Assembly: GCA_035390885.1 (NCBI GenBank)
Contig: DAOOUW010000043.1
Location: 1-15,041 of the forward strand
Length of the DNA: 15,041 nt
Reading direction: 5' to 3'
Source of the DNA: JAOAFT01 sp035390885
GTDB lineage: Bacteria; Bacteroidota; Ignavibacteria; UBA10030
Shown here: positions 1 through 6,911 of the stretch, one piece after another
Numbering within the stretch: the stretch's first letter is position 1
Layout of the letters: each line of letters starts with the position of its first letter
Notes under the pieces: generated by a model
Told to the model about the DNA's origin: nothing
Database searches by the model: none
What the model saw: the letters and a program-made list of their open reading frames with translations, nothing else
Translations under genes and position numbers: made by a program

Positions 1-167
1 ATCGAGATCAAACAGAATTTTGTACTTTCGCTTTGTTCGCCTCGTTTTGTGTAGTTGCATTTGCCTGCATTGTGATAATGATCCAATCGTTCGACGAGGT
101 CTTGAGTTTGACCAACATAGTAAGAATCCAGGGATTTACTATAAAGGATATAAGTATAGTAAGGCAT
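1..167 (-). CDS. GIY-YIG-type nuclease, N-terminal part (runs off left edge)
   Basis: Fifty-five codons are visible, from the ATG at 167 to the window edge. The N-terminus carries the GIY-YIG signature in the form YTYILYS followed by SYYVGQT. LVERLDHH-like residues come next (LVERLDHYHNAGK), then TKRG, which matches the small stand-alone GIY-YIG (UvrC N-terminal-like, YhbQ-type) proteins of about 80-100 residues. Such proteins are thought to cut structured or damaged DNA, but their cellular role is poorly known. A purine-rich GGGGAA about 6 bases upstream of the ATG can serve as ribosome binding site. The gene starts 24 bases after tRNA-Val and is probably transcribed with it. After TKRG the family normally continues with a PW(K/E)LVY-like strand. 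Here it reads EQSESTKFCLIS, so the C-terminal part may be divergent or frameshifted; the edge prevents a decision. Confidence 0.75.
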   Translation of the reverse strand, partial: MPYYTYILYSKSLDSYYVGQTQDLVERLDHYHNAGKCNYTKRGEQSESTKFCLIS

Positions 168-190
168 TAAAATTTCCCCGATAACAGTAG

Positions 191-266
191 TGGACGCTGT
201 AGGGTTCGAACCTACGACCTCCGCCTTGTAAGGGCGGCGCTCTGAACCAAACTGAGCTAAGCGTCC
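191..266 (-). tRNA. tRNA-Val (anticodon UAC)
   Basis: A full cloverleaf can be drawn on the minus strand. The acceptor stem GGACGCT/AGCGTCC is perfect, the D stem is GCTC/GAGC with an 11-base loop, the anticodon stem is CCGCC/GGCGG with loop CTTACAA, and the T arm is GTAGG-TTCGAAC-CCTAC. The anticodon at positions 34-36 is TAC, which reads GUA valine codons. The discriminator base is A. CCA is not encoded, so it must be added after transcription. Confidence 0.97.
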
Positions 267-278
267 AAAACGAAAAAT

Positions 279-307
279 AATATACAAAAGAGTTCCAGTA
301 GAATCAA
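279..307 (-). promoter_or_regulatory. sigma70-type promoter of tRNA-Val
   Basis: On the minus strand TTGATT (307-302) is followed after exactly 17 bases by TATATT (284-279). Transcription would start near 272, a few bases before the mature tRNA 5' end at 266. Position and spacing fit a strong tRNA promoter. It lies just beyond the hppA terminator, so the tRNA is probably its own unit with the downstream nuclease gene. Confidence 0.65.
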
Positions 308-360
308 TCGAGGAACGAGTGCATTTTTTACAAAGTGTACTTTAATAAAATTTCAATTTA

Positions 361-396
361 AAAAGAAAAAGCCCGCTCGAAAATTCTTGAGCGGGC
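361..396 (-). terminator. intrinsic terminator after hppA
   Basis: The arms GCCCGCTC (371-378) and GAGCGGGC (389-396) form a perfect 8-bp GC-rich stem with a 10-base loop. On the minus strand the stem is followed directly by TTTTTCTTTT (370-361). It lies 23 bases past the hppA stop codon and closes that transcript. Confidence 0.92.
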
Positions 397-419
397 TTAG
401 AGAGGAAATAAATTAAGCG

Positions 420-2987
420 TTATTTCTTTTCTGCTTCTGCTTCAGCTTCGAGAAGATCACCAGACTCTCGTTTACTTTGCCACACTGCCCATCCGATTAA
501 GGCAATTGAAATGACAATCACGATGACTCCGATGATGCGTGCAGTGCCAAGGAATTCTGGACTGACAGCCGGATTGACGATATTATATCGCAGCACGAGT
601 CCTAATGTCAACAAGCTGACCATATTCATAACTTTGATCAGAGGATTGATTGCAGGACCTGCTGTATCCTTAAGAGGATCGCCTACAGTATCGCCTGTAA
701 CAGCTGCTTTATGCGCCTCTGAACCTTTGCCGCCATAGAGACCGTCCTCGATCATCTTCTTAGCATTATCCCATGCTCCACCAGCGTTTGCCATAAAGAC
801 TGCAAGTAATTGACCGACGAGAATCATACCGGCGAGGAATCCGCCAAGAGCGTAAGGTCCAAGAATGAATCCAACAAGAATAGGAGTCATAATGGCAAGG
901 AAGCCCGGACCGATGAGTTCTTTCTGCGCGGTATTTGTGCAAATGTCAACGACGCTGCCGTAATTAGGTTTCTTTGTGCCTTTCCAGATTTCTGGGTCGC
1001 GGAATTGTATACGGCATTCTTTGACGATGTAATAGGCGGCGCGTCCTACAGCGCGAATCAGCATACTGCTAAAGAGAAATGGCACAGCTCCACCGATGAG
1101 GAATCCGATGAAGACGGTTGGATCTGCAACTGTAATTTTTCCAGCTTCTTCAAGGTACTGCGCTACAGTCATTAAGTTAATTTTATCTTCACTTCCAACT
1201 GCAATCACTGCAATGAAACTCGAGAAGAGCGAAACAGCCGCAATCACTGCAGAGCCGATTGCAATTCCCTTTGTTTCTGCTTTCGTAGTATTTCCAACGG
1301 CATCGAGATCGGCAAGGATTTGACGAGCGCGTTTGTAACTTCCTGGACTTTCTTTTTCCATTTCATCTTTATCGTAGCCCATTTCACCGATTCCGTTTGC
1401 ATTATCTGCAACAGGTCCAAAGACATCCATAGAAATTGTATTTCCTGTTAGTGTCAACATGCCGATACCGGTCATTGCAACGCCGTAAGCAATGAACATT
1501 GGCGGAGTTCCCGCATAAGTAAGTACGGAAAGAAGAATCGCTACGGCGATAATAATAATTGCAGCGACAGTGCTTTCGTAACCAACTGCAAAGCCCTGAA
1601 TAATATTTGTTGCATGACCTGTCTGACAGGATTTTGCTAAGCTTTGAACAGGGGGATACTTTGTGTGAGTATAGTAACTGGTTACTTTATTGAGCGCAAC
1701 CGCAAGGAAAATGCCTATGAGTGTAGTAATTGCGGGCCGCATATCAAGTCCTGGAATGCCGAAGTTTGCAAACCAACTCAATTGTGATGGATCGCCGTTT
1801 GGGAATCCTGCGCGTGCCATTGGATTGCCAGCAAGATATGACGCATCGAAGTGAAGGTAGAAGAATCCCAAACTGATGAATCCAACAATACTAATAATCG
1901 AGCCAATCCAGAATCCATGATGTACGCTCTTCAAAGCAGTATCAGAAGTATCGTTAGCTCCCGCTTTGACCGTGTAGGTGCTAATAATAGAGCCAAGAAC
2001 TCCGATTCCGCGAACTAGTAACGGGAATATGACGCCTTTATGTCCAAAGCTTGCCATACCAAGAATCATAGCGGAGACGATCGTTACTTCGTAGCTTTCG
2101 AAAATATCAGCTGCCATTCCAGCGCAGTCTCCAACGTTGTCTCCCACGTTATCGGCAATCGTTGCAGCATTCCGTGGATCGTCTTCTGGAATATCTTTTT
2201 CGATTTTTCCAACGAGGTCAGCGCCAACATCTGCCGCCTTTGTATAGATACCGCCGCCAACTCGCATAAAGAGTGCGAGGAGCGTTCCTCCAAAGCCAAA
2301 TCCAAGTAATGCTTCGTAGGCTTGTTCACCGAAGATCATGAAAATCATTGTACCACCCAACAATCCCAATCCATCAGTAAGCATTCCAGTAATTGTTCCT
2401 GTCCGGTAGCCAAGTTGGAGAGCTTCTCCGTAGCTTCGTTTTGCAGCCGCAGCAACACGGAGGTTTCCCTGTGTCGCAAGTCGCATTCCAACGAATCCAA
2501 CGGTTAAGCTAAAAAGTGAACCAATTAAAAATGCACCAGCGCGTCCCCATCGAAAAGCATCCACAGCGCCTGTATAGGTAAAGTAGAGGAGGATCGTAAT
2601 GATGATAATCAAAGGTCCAATTTTTCGGAATTGAGCAGCAAGGTAAGCATTAGCGCCCTCACGTACTGCTGCAGCAATTTCCTGCATTTTCTTTGTTCCC
2701 TGATCTGCTTTTCTTACTTGCTTTACTAACATAAGCGCATAGAGCAAGCCAGCAACAGCAATGCAGAGAACGATAATTAATGCAGTAACTTCGACTGAAG
2801 TGTATCGAGCATCTGAAAATAGAGCGAATGGCTTAAAAGATTCGTGAGCTACTGCATCAGATGTTTGAGTATATCCTGTATAAGGAAGAAATACGTATGC
2901 GGCTGCGAACAAAATCATCATCACGAAGAGATAATTTCGTCGAGTGCGATTCGTACTTGTTGCAATGAGATTTCTCAGACTATTCAT
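420..2987 (-). CDS. hppA: K+-independent proton-translocating membrane pyrophosphatase
   Basis: This integral membrane pump hydrolyses pyrophosphate to two phosphates and moves H+ across the cytoplasmic membrane. The family signatures are all present: DVGADLVGKIEKD (253-265) and EDDPRN (268-273), which bind Mg-PPi, then DNVGDNVGDCAGMAAD (279-294), DVFGPVADNANGI (521-533) and the C-terminal GDTVGDPLKDTAGPAIN (765-781). The selectivity motif reads GNTTKAETKG (565-574). Lys569 stands where K+-dependent enzymes have Ala, and Thr572 fits the same K+-independent class, so H+ rather than Na+ transport is expected. At 855 residues it is longer than the usual 660-800. Much of the excess is N-terminal: a hydrophobic segment at about 19-35, possibly a cleaved signal, and a polar stretch before the next helix at about 66-88. 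The start has AGGA about 9 bases upstream. The gene is monocistronic, ending in a strong terminator and diverging from the trp operon. Confidence 0.97.
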   Translation of the reverse strand: MNSLRNLIATSTNRTRRNYLFVMMILFAAAYVFLPYTGYTQTSDAVAHESFKPFALFSDARYTSVEVTALIIVLCIAVAGLLYALMLVKQVRKADQGTKKMQEIAAAVREGANAYLAAQFRKIGPLIIIITILLYFTYTGAVDAFRWGRAGAFLIGSLFSLTVGFVGMRLATQGNLRVAAAAKRSYGEALQLGYRTGTITGMLTDGLGLLGGTMIFMIFGEQAYEALLGFGFGGTLLALFMRVGGGIYTKAADVGADLVGKIEKDIPEDDPRNAATIADNVGDNVGDCAGMAADIFESYEVTIVSAMILGMASFGHKGVIFPLLVRGIGVLGSIISTYTVKAGANDTSDTALKSVHHGFWIGSIISIVGFISLGFFYLHFDASYLAGNPMARAGFPNGDPSQLSWFANFGIPGLDMRPAITTLIGIFLAVALNKVTSYYTHTKYPPVQSLAKSCQTGHATNIIQGFAVGYESTVAAIIIIAVAILLSVLTYAGTPPMFIAYGVAMTGIGMLTLTGNTISMDVFGPVADNANGIGEMGYDKDEMEKESPGSYKRARQILADLDAVGNTTKAETKGIAIGSAVIAAVSLFSSFIAVIAVGSEDKINLMTVAQYLEEAGKITVADPTVFIGFLIGGAVPFLFSSMLIRAVGRAAYYIVKECRIQFRDPEIWKGTKKPNYGSVVDICTNTAQKELIGPGFLAIMTPILVGFILGPYALGGFLAGMILVGQLLAVFMANAGGAWDNAKKMIEDGLYGGKGSEAHKAAVTGDTVGDPLKDTAGPAINPLIKVMNMVSLLTLGLVLRYNIVNPAVSPEFLGTARIIGVIVIVISIALIGWAVWQSKRESGDLLEAEAEAEKK

Positions 2988-3160
2988 AACAACATCCTGA
3001 AATTAGTTAAAGTTTAATTGAATTGATAAAAACAATCTATGTATCGAGTAAGGTGAACGCAGATAAAGTCACACGCATCACTTTTCCCCGCGCTCAATTC
3101 ATACCCAATCTTTAAAATCATTCCAACTTTCTTAAAAATCAAGTTAGAAAAATTATTTTG

Positions 3161-3202
3161 TTGAAAAAATCTCTTGACTTTCTTGTAACAATTTACTAAA
3201 GT
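3161..3202 (+). promoter_or_regulatory. trp operon promoter (two overlapping candidates)
   Basis: Two sigma70-like arrangements overlap. TTGACT (3174-3179), 17 bases, TAAAGT (3197-3202) would start RNA near 3209-3210, immediately before the leader-peptide ATG at 3211. TTGAAA (3161-3166), 17 bases, TGTAAC (3184-3189) would start near 3196 and leave about 15 bases of 5' UTR. Each has 5 of 6 consensus bases in the -35 box and 4 of 6 in the -10 box, so the sequence does not choose between them. No operator palindrome of the TrpR type is evident. Confidence 0.6.
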
Positions 3203-3210
3203 AAAGCAAC

Positions 3211-3291
3211 ATGGTTAAGGAAATGTCATATCGAAATTCATTATGGGCTTGGTGGTGGCGCTGGCGTATGTCCACGCTTCCGCCGAAATAG
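3211..3291 (+). CDS. trpL: trp operon leader peptide (26 residues, five Trp)
   Basis: The small reading frame encodes a 26-residue peptide with the core LWAWWWRWR (11-19). Five Trp codons occur in seven positions (codons 12, 14, 15, 16 and 18), in a genome where Trp is otherwise rare. It acts by where the ribosome stalls, not as a product. Low charged tRNA-Trp stalls the ribosome in segment 1 of the attenuator and lets the antiterminator form. When Trp is plentiful the ribosome runs to the stop codon at 3289-3291 and masks segment 2, so the terminator forms. There is no good Shine-Dalgarno sequence before the ATG, only AAAG-type purines. This fits a very short 5' UTR or leaderless translation. 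An in-frame ATG at codon 5 (3223) is a less likely start. Confidence 0.93.
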   Translation: MVKEMSYRNSLWAWWWRWRMSTLPPK

Positions 3292-3353
3292 TGATTTTCG
3301 GTTCTGATTTTTCAAAAAGGTGGAGACGTGGACTGAGCGTTTCCACCTTTTTT
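3251..3353 (+). promoter_or_regulatory. trp attenuator (1:2, 2:3 and 3:4 alternative hairpins)
   Basis: Four mutually exclusive segments can be read. Segment 1 (3251-3264, inside the Trp codons) pairs with segment 2 (3272-3284) through 10 Watson-Crick and 2 G-U pairs, with one mismatch and one bulge. Segment 2 extended to 3270-3284 pairs with segment 3 (3319-3333) at 14 of 15 positions, 12 Watson-Crick and 2 G-U; this is the antiterminator. Segment 3 (3319-3328) pairs with segment 4 (3338-3347) at all 10 positions, one of them G-U, to form the terminator. The leader stop codon lies just past segment 2, the geometry needed for release to favour termination. Such attenuators sense charged tRNA-Trp through translation of the leader peptide. 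Confidence 0.93.
3317..3353 (+). terminator. trp attenuator terminator (3:4 hairpin)
   Basis: GGTGGAGACG (3319-3328) and CGTTTCCACC (3338-3347) form a 10-bp stem with a 9-base loop. Flanking A and T runs can extend it. Six T residues follow at 3348-3353. It lies 26 bases after the leader-peptide stop and 123 bases before trpB2. Confidence 0.93.
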
Positions 3354-3475
3354 ATTGTACAACTCTTCTAAAAAGTGTGGGAACCTCGCCCGCAAAAAAT
3401 AATCCATCGTAAACATTAAATCACACTGATAGCTTGAAAGCTTTCAGAATACATCACAATTGTATGGAGGATTCT

Positions 3476-4783
3476 ATGCAACGCAAAATTACTCTTGAGG
3501 AACGGGATATTCCAACCCATTACTATAACATTCTTGCTGATTTGCCAACGCCGTTAGATCCGCCGTTGCATCCAGCAACGAAGCAGCCGGTGACTCCGCA
3601 AGACCTGGCAACGATATTTCCAATGGAATTGATCAAGCAGGAGATGAGCTCAGAAAGGTTGATTGAGATTCCTGACGAGGTACGGGACGCATACACAAAG
3701 TTTCGTCCTACGCCGCTCTACCGTGCATATGAGCTAGAGAAGGCAATCGATACTCCTGCACACATCTATTATAAATATGAAGGCGTTAGTCCTGCTGGGA
3801 GTCACAAGCTTAATACGGCATTAGCGCAGGCATACTATAATAAACAGGCAGGGATGAAACGAATAGCGACTGAAACTGGCGCTGGGCAATGGGGAAGCGC
3901 TTTATCTCTTGCGTGTAAAGAATTTGGACTCGAATGCAAAGTGTATATGGTCAGAGTAAGTTATGAACAGAAGCCGTATCGTCGGTCGATGATTCAAACT
4001 TGGGGAGGTTCGGTTGTGCCAAGTCCTAGCCCTGAAACAAAATCCGGACGAGATATCCTTGCTAAGGATCCCAATTCACGAGGCAGTCTCGGTATCGCAA
4101 TTAGTGAAGCAGTGGAAGACGCTTCTTCACGCGAGGATACGAATTACTCTTTGGGGAGCGTACTCAACCATGTCCTATTGCATCAGACAATTATTGGATT
4201 AGAGTCGAAGAAGCAAATGGAAATTGCCGGTGAATATCCGGATGTAGTAATTGGATGCGTTGGCGGTGGTTCCAATTTTGGCGGGATTGCTCTTCCATTT
4301 ATTAAAGATAAATTCGAAGGGAAAAAAGTTCGCGCTGTTGCTGTCGAACCAACCGCCTGTCCATCGTTTACGAATGGAGAGTATCGGTATGATTTTGGAG
4401 ATGTCGCCGGTCTTACGCCATTACTGCTGATGTATACGTTAGGGCATGATTTTATGCCTCCATCGATTCATGCTGGTGGACTTCGGTACCATGGTATGTC
4501 GCCAATTCTTAGTAAACTCTATAAAGATAAATACATCGAAGCTCAAGCGTATACACAGACGGATGTGTTTGAAGCTGGTGTGCTCTTTGCTCGAACTGAA
4601 GGAATTATTCCAGCGCCAGAATCTTCCCATGCAATAAAATCTGCTATTGAAGAGGCGAAGAAAGCCAAAGCCGAGGGCAAGAAGAAAATCATTCTCTTTA
4701 ATCTTAGCGGCCACGGACTTCTCGATTTAGGCTCGTACGACGCTTACTTTGCTGGAAAATTTAACAGTGGCAATGGACAATAA
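3476..4783 (+). CDS. trpB2: TrpB2-type tryptophan synthase beta chain
   Basis: This is a PLP enzyme of the TrpB2 branch (COG1350 type), 435 residues. It is expected to join indole and L-serine into tryptophan. Family hallmarks are SPAGSHKLNTA with the PLP Lys111, ETGAGQWG (133-140; Trp replaces the His of classical TrpB), the phosphate-binding GGGSN (263-267), ARTEGIIPAPES (362-373) and FNLSGHG near 408-414. The N-terminal extension before the barrel is longer than in TrpB1, also typical of TrpB2. The start at 3476 has GGAGG at 3466-3470; an upstream in-frame TTG at 3434 has no such site. It is the first structural gene behind the Trp attenuator, and a classical trpB lies at the other end of the same operon. 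TrpB2 proteins are poor partners of TrpA in several studied cases and may salvage free indole; that role here is inference. Confidence 0.95.
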   Translation: MQRKITLEERDIPTHYYNILADLPTPLDPPLHPATKQPVTPQDLATIFPMELIKQEMSSERLIEIPDEVRDAYTKFRPTPLYRAYELEKAIDTPAHIYYKYEGVSPAGSHKLNTALAQAYYNKQAGMKRIATETGAGQWGSALSLACKEFGLECKVYMVRVSYEQKPYRRSMIQTWGGSVVPSPSPETKSGRDILAKDPNSRGSLGIAISEAVEDASSREDTNYSLGSVLNHVLLHQTIIGLESKKQMEIAGEYPDVVIGCVGGGSNFGGIALPFIKDKFEGKKVRAVAVEPTACPSFTNGEYRYDFGDVAGLTPLLLMYTLGHDFMPPSIHAGGLRYHGMSPILSKLYKDKYIEAQAYTQTDVFEAGVLFARTEGIIPAPESSHAIKSAIEEAKKAKAEGKKKIILFNLSGHGLLDLGSYDAYFAGKFNSGNGQ

Positions 4784-4800
4784 TCCGTTGAAAGGGTCTC

Positions 4801-4839
4801 TGTGTCGGTATGTCAATTCCATGCCGACACAAATTTTTT
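4801..4839 (+). terminator. terminator-like hairpin between trpB2 and trpE
   Basis: TGTGTCGGTATG (4801-4812) and CATGCCGACACA (4820-4831) form a 12-bp stem with one G-U pair and a 7-base loop. Two A residues and then six T (4834-4839) follow. This is a plausible intrinsic terminator inside the operon, directly before the trpE ribosome binding site. No promoter can fit between it and trpE, so trpE onward must depend on read-through or on a promoter inside trpB2. It could instead be an RNA processing or stabilising element. Confidence 0.75.
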
Positions 4840-4851
4840 AAGGGAGAGAGT

Positions 4852-6342
4852 ATGATTTCATTCGAACAATTTAAAGAAGTCAGTTCGTCGTACAATGTCA
4901 TTCCGTTAGTTTCAACGATACTCGCTGATCTGCACACACCGGTTTCACTCTATATGGCTCTTCGGAATGGCGAACGCGTTTCCTTTTTACTCGAGAGCGC
5001 AGAGTCAAATGAACGGATTGGTCGGTTTTCCTTTATTGGCTGCTCGCCGAAATTTTTCATAAAGGCGTATGGAAATGATCTTCAAATTCATTCCGGCGAA
5101 ACGATAGAACATCGAAAGGGTAACGTAGTCGATCTTCTGAAGGAATATTCGTCGCAATTTCATCAGTATTCTGTGCCTGAATTGGAAGGTTTCTGCGGAG
5201 GATTTTTGGGCTACGTTGGATACGACACTGTTGCGCAATTTGAAAGAATTCCGATGCCGGACGATCGTCCATATGAACAACCGGATGCGTTCTTTGGATT
5301 TTTTGATTCGGCGCTTCGTTACGATCATCGCAATCATCTTATTTCCATTATTCATAATGTGATTGTAAAGGAAGGGAATTCTCTTCGGGAACAATATGAG
5401 GAAGGAGTAAAAGTTGTAGAGCTATTGAAGCAGCGCATACATTCAGTCCCAACGAACTATGAACCGTTCCATTTTGAAAAATCCTCTATCGGTGAGGAAG
5501 ATGAAGAGCAATTCGAACAAATTGTCGAGCGTGCAAAAAAATATATCTATGAAGGCGATATTTTTCAGGTTGTGCTTTCGAGAAGAATTTCGATTAACTA
5601 CAGCGGTGATTTATTCCCGGTGTATCGTGCATTGAGACTCATCAATCCATCCCCTTATCTCTTCTATATTGATTTTGATTCTGTAAAATTGCTTGGCTCG
5701 TCGCCAGAGATACTCGTTCGAGTTGCAAACAGGCATGTGGAAGTATTCCCAATTGCAGGAACACGGAATCAAGGAGTTACGCTCGAGGAAAATCTTGCGC
5801 TCGAAAAGGAATTACTTGCAGATGAAAAAGAGCTTGCTGAGCATCATATGCTTATTGATTTGGGAAGGAATGATGTGGGCAGAGTGTGTGAACTTGGAAG
5901 CGTCCATGTGCCGGTGATTAAACGGATCGACCATTATTCCCATGTGATGCACCTGGTTTCCGAAGTTCATGGCGAGCTACGCTCGGACTGCAGTAGCGTC
6001 GATGCGTTGCGAGCATGCTTTCCCGCCGGTACCGTTACTGGAGCGCCGAAGGTAAGAGCTATGGAAATTATTAGCGAGCTCGAATCTTCGCGCCGATGTA
6101 TCTATGCTGGTGCAGTTGGGTACGTCGGCTTCGATGGAACGTTAGATATGTGCATCGCGATACGAACAATCGTTGCAGTTCAACAGCAATTACATATTCA
6201 AGCCGGTGCAGGAATTGTTGCAGATTCGGTTCCCCGCAAGGAGTATCGAGAGACGCAGTCGAAAGCTCGCGCACTTCTCGAAGCAATTTCGCTGGCTTCA
6301 TCAGATTTCGATTTGAAACTTCTTCGGAGAGGCGTCGCATGA
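4852..6342 (+). CDS. trpE: anthranilate synthase component I
   Basis: TrpE converts chorismate and ammonia (delivered by TrpG) to anthranilate and pyruvate, the committed step to tryptophan. The 496-residue length is normal. The N-terminal domain carries SFLLESAE (44-51), whose LLES element forms the tryptophan feedback site; this separates it from the folate enzyme PabB. The C-terminal chorismate-binding domain shows PIAGTR (299-304), DLGRNDVGRV (336-345), FPAGTVTGAPK (390-400) and QAGAGIVADS (440-449). The start at 4852 has GGGAGAG 5-10 bases upstream; an in-frame ATG at 4810 lies inside the hairpin and is rejected. It overlaps trpG by four bases, so equal synthesis of the two subunits by translational coupling is likely. 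Confidence 0.98.
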   Translation: MISFEQFKEVSSSYNVIPLVSTILADLHTPVSLYMALRNGERVSFLLESAESNERIGRFSFIGCSPKFFIKAYGNDLQIHSGETIEHRKGNVVDLLKEYSSQFHQYSVPELEGFCGGFLGYVGYDTVAQFERIPMPDDRPYEQPDAFFGFFDSALRYDHRNHLISIIHNVIVKEGNSLREQYEEGVKVVELLKQRIHSVPTNYEPFHFEKSSIGEEDEEQFEQIVERAKKYIYEGDIFQVVLSRRISINYSGDLFPVYRALRLINPSPYLFYIDFDSVKLLGSSPEILVRVANRHVEVFPIAGTRNQGVTLEENLALEKELLADEKELAEHHMLIDLGRNDVGRVCELGSVHVPVIKRIDHYSHVMHLVSEVHGELRSDCSSVDALRACFPAGTVTGAPKVRAMEIISELESSRRCIYAGAVGYVGFDGTLDMCIAIRTIVAVQQQLHIQAGAGIVADSVPRKEYRETQSKARALLEAISLASSDFDLKLLRRGVA

Positions 6343-6911
6343 TTGCAGTCATTGATAATTATGATTCCTTTACCTACAACCTTGTGCAAATGATAGGGAA
6401 ATTATCGCCAGAAGTACAGGTATTTCGGAATGATGCAATCACTGCCGAAGAATTAAGGAAACTTCATCCACGCGGAATAATTATTTCGCCAGGTCCAGGG
6501 AGACCAGAGAAAGCAGGCAATACAATGGATATTGTGCGAACGCTTGGAATGAGCATTCCTATCCTTGGCGTTTGTTTGGGACATCAAGCAGTTGGAGCAG
6601 TCTTTGGCGGTTCCATTGTGCATGCACCGGAGCTTGTTCATGGGAAGGCATCAAAAGTTTTTCATACAGGGAAAGGTATTTTTCAGAACATCGAAAATCC
6701 TTTCATTGCTGGGCGATACCATTCGCTTGTTATATCATCGCAAAATTTACCTGAGGAGTTTGAAGTTCTTGCGTATACCGAAGATAACATTATTATGGCA
6801 TTACAACATAAATCACTTCCAATCATTGGGGTACAATTTCATCCTGAATCTATTCTTACCCCAATTGGACAAACTATCCTTGCAAATTGGTTAGGAGGAC
6901 TTTCACAATGA
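6339..6911 (+). CDS. trpG: anthranilate synthase component II (glutamine amidotransferase)
   Basis: This class I glutamine amidotransferase releases ammonia from glutamine and passes it to TrpE. At 190 residues it is a normal stand-alone TrpG, not fused to TrpD. The catalytic triad is visible: Cys79 in GVCLGHQ (77-83), and His168 with Glu170 in QFHPES (166-171). The oxyanion segment SPGPGRP (50-56) and N-terminal DNYDSFTYNLVQ (6-17) are typical. The start overlaps the trpE stop as ATGA, with GGAGAGG at 6326-6332 as ribosome binding site. The same protein often serves PabB for folate synthesis when no pabA exists; whether that applies here cannot be seen. Confidence 0.98.
   Translation: MIAVIDNYDSFTYNLVQMIGKLSPEVQVFRNDAITAEELRKLHPRGIIISPGPGRPEKAGNTMDIVRTLGMSIPILGVCLGHQAVGAVFGGSIVHAPELVHGKASKVFHTGKGIFQNIENPFIAGRYHSLVISSQNLPEEFEVLAYTEDNIIMALQHKSLPIIGVQFHPESILTPIGQTILANWLGGLSQ

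Noticed and set aside
2040..2309. Open frames opposite hppA and opposite the trp genes
   Set aside because: They lie wholly within well-identified genes, have no ribosome binding sites and show no recognisable protein features.
2988..3060. A promoter for hppA
   Set aside because: TTGTTT on the minus strand near 3036-3031 has no convincing -10 box at 16-18 bases, so no promoter is called.
3211..3353. T-box or riboswitch instead of a leader-peptide attenuator
   Set aside because: I see no T-box consensus or specifier stem. The Trp codons and the segment pairing fully account for the region.
3434..3475. TTG start adding 14 residues to TrpB2
   Set aside because: There is no ribosome binding site before 3434. 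GGAGG at 3466-3470 fits the ATG at 3476, and the family begins at that point.
4810..4851. Upstream ATG adding 14 residues to TrpE
   Set aside because: It lies inside the 4801-4831 hairpin and has no ribosome binding site. The ATG at 4852 has GGGAGAG at proper spacing.
6096..6338. Long N-terminal extension of TrpG
   Set aside because: This is out-of-frame trpE coding sequence. TrpG homology starts exactly at the ATG at 6339, which overlaps the trpE stop.
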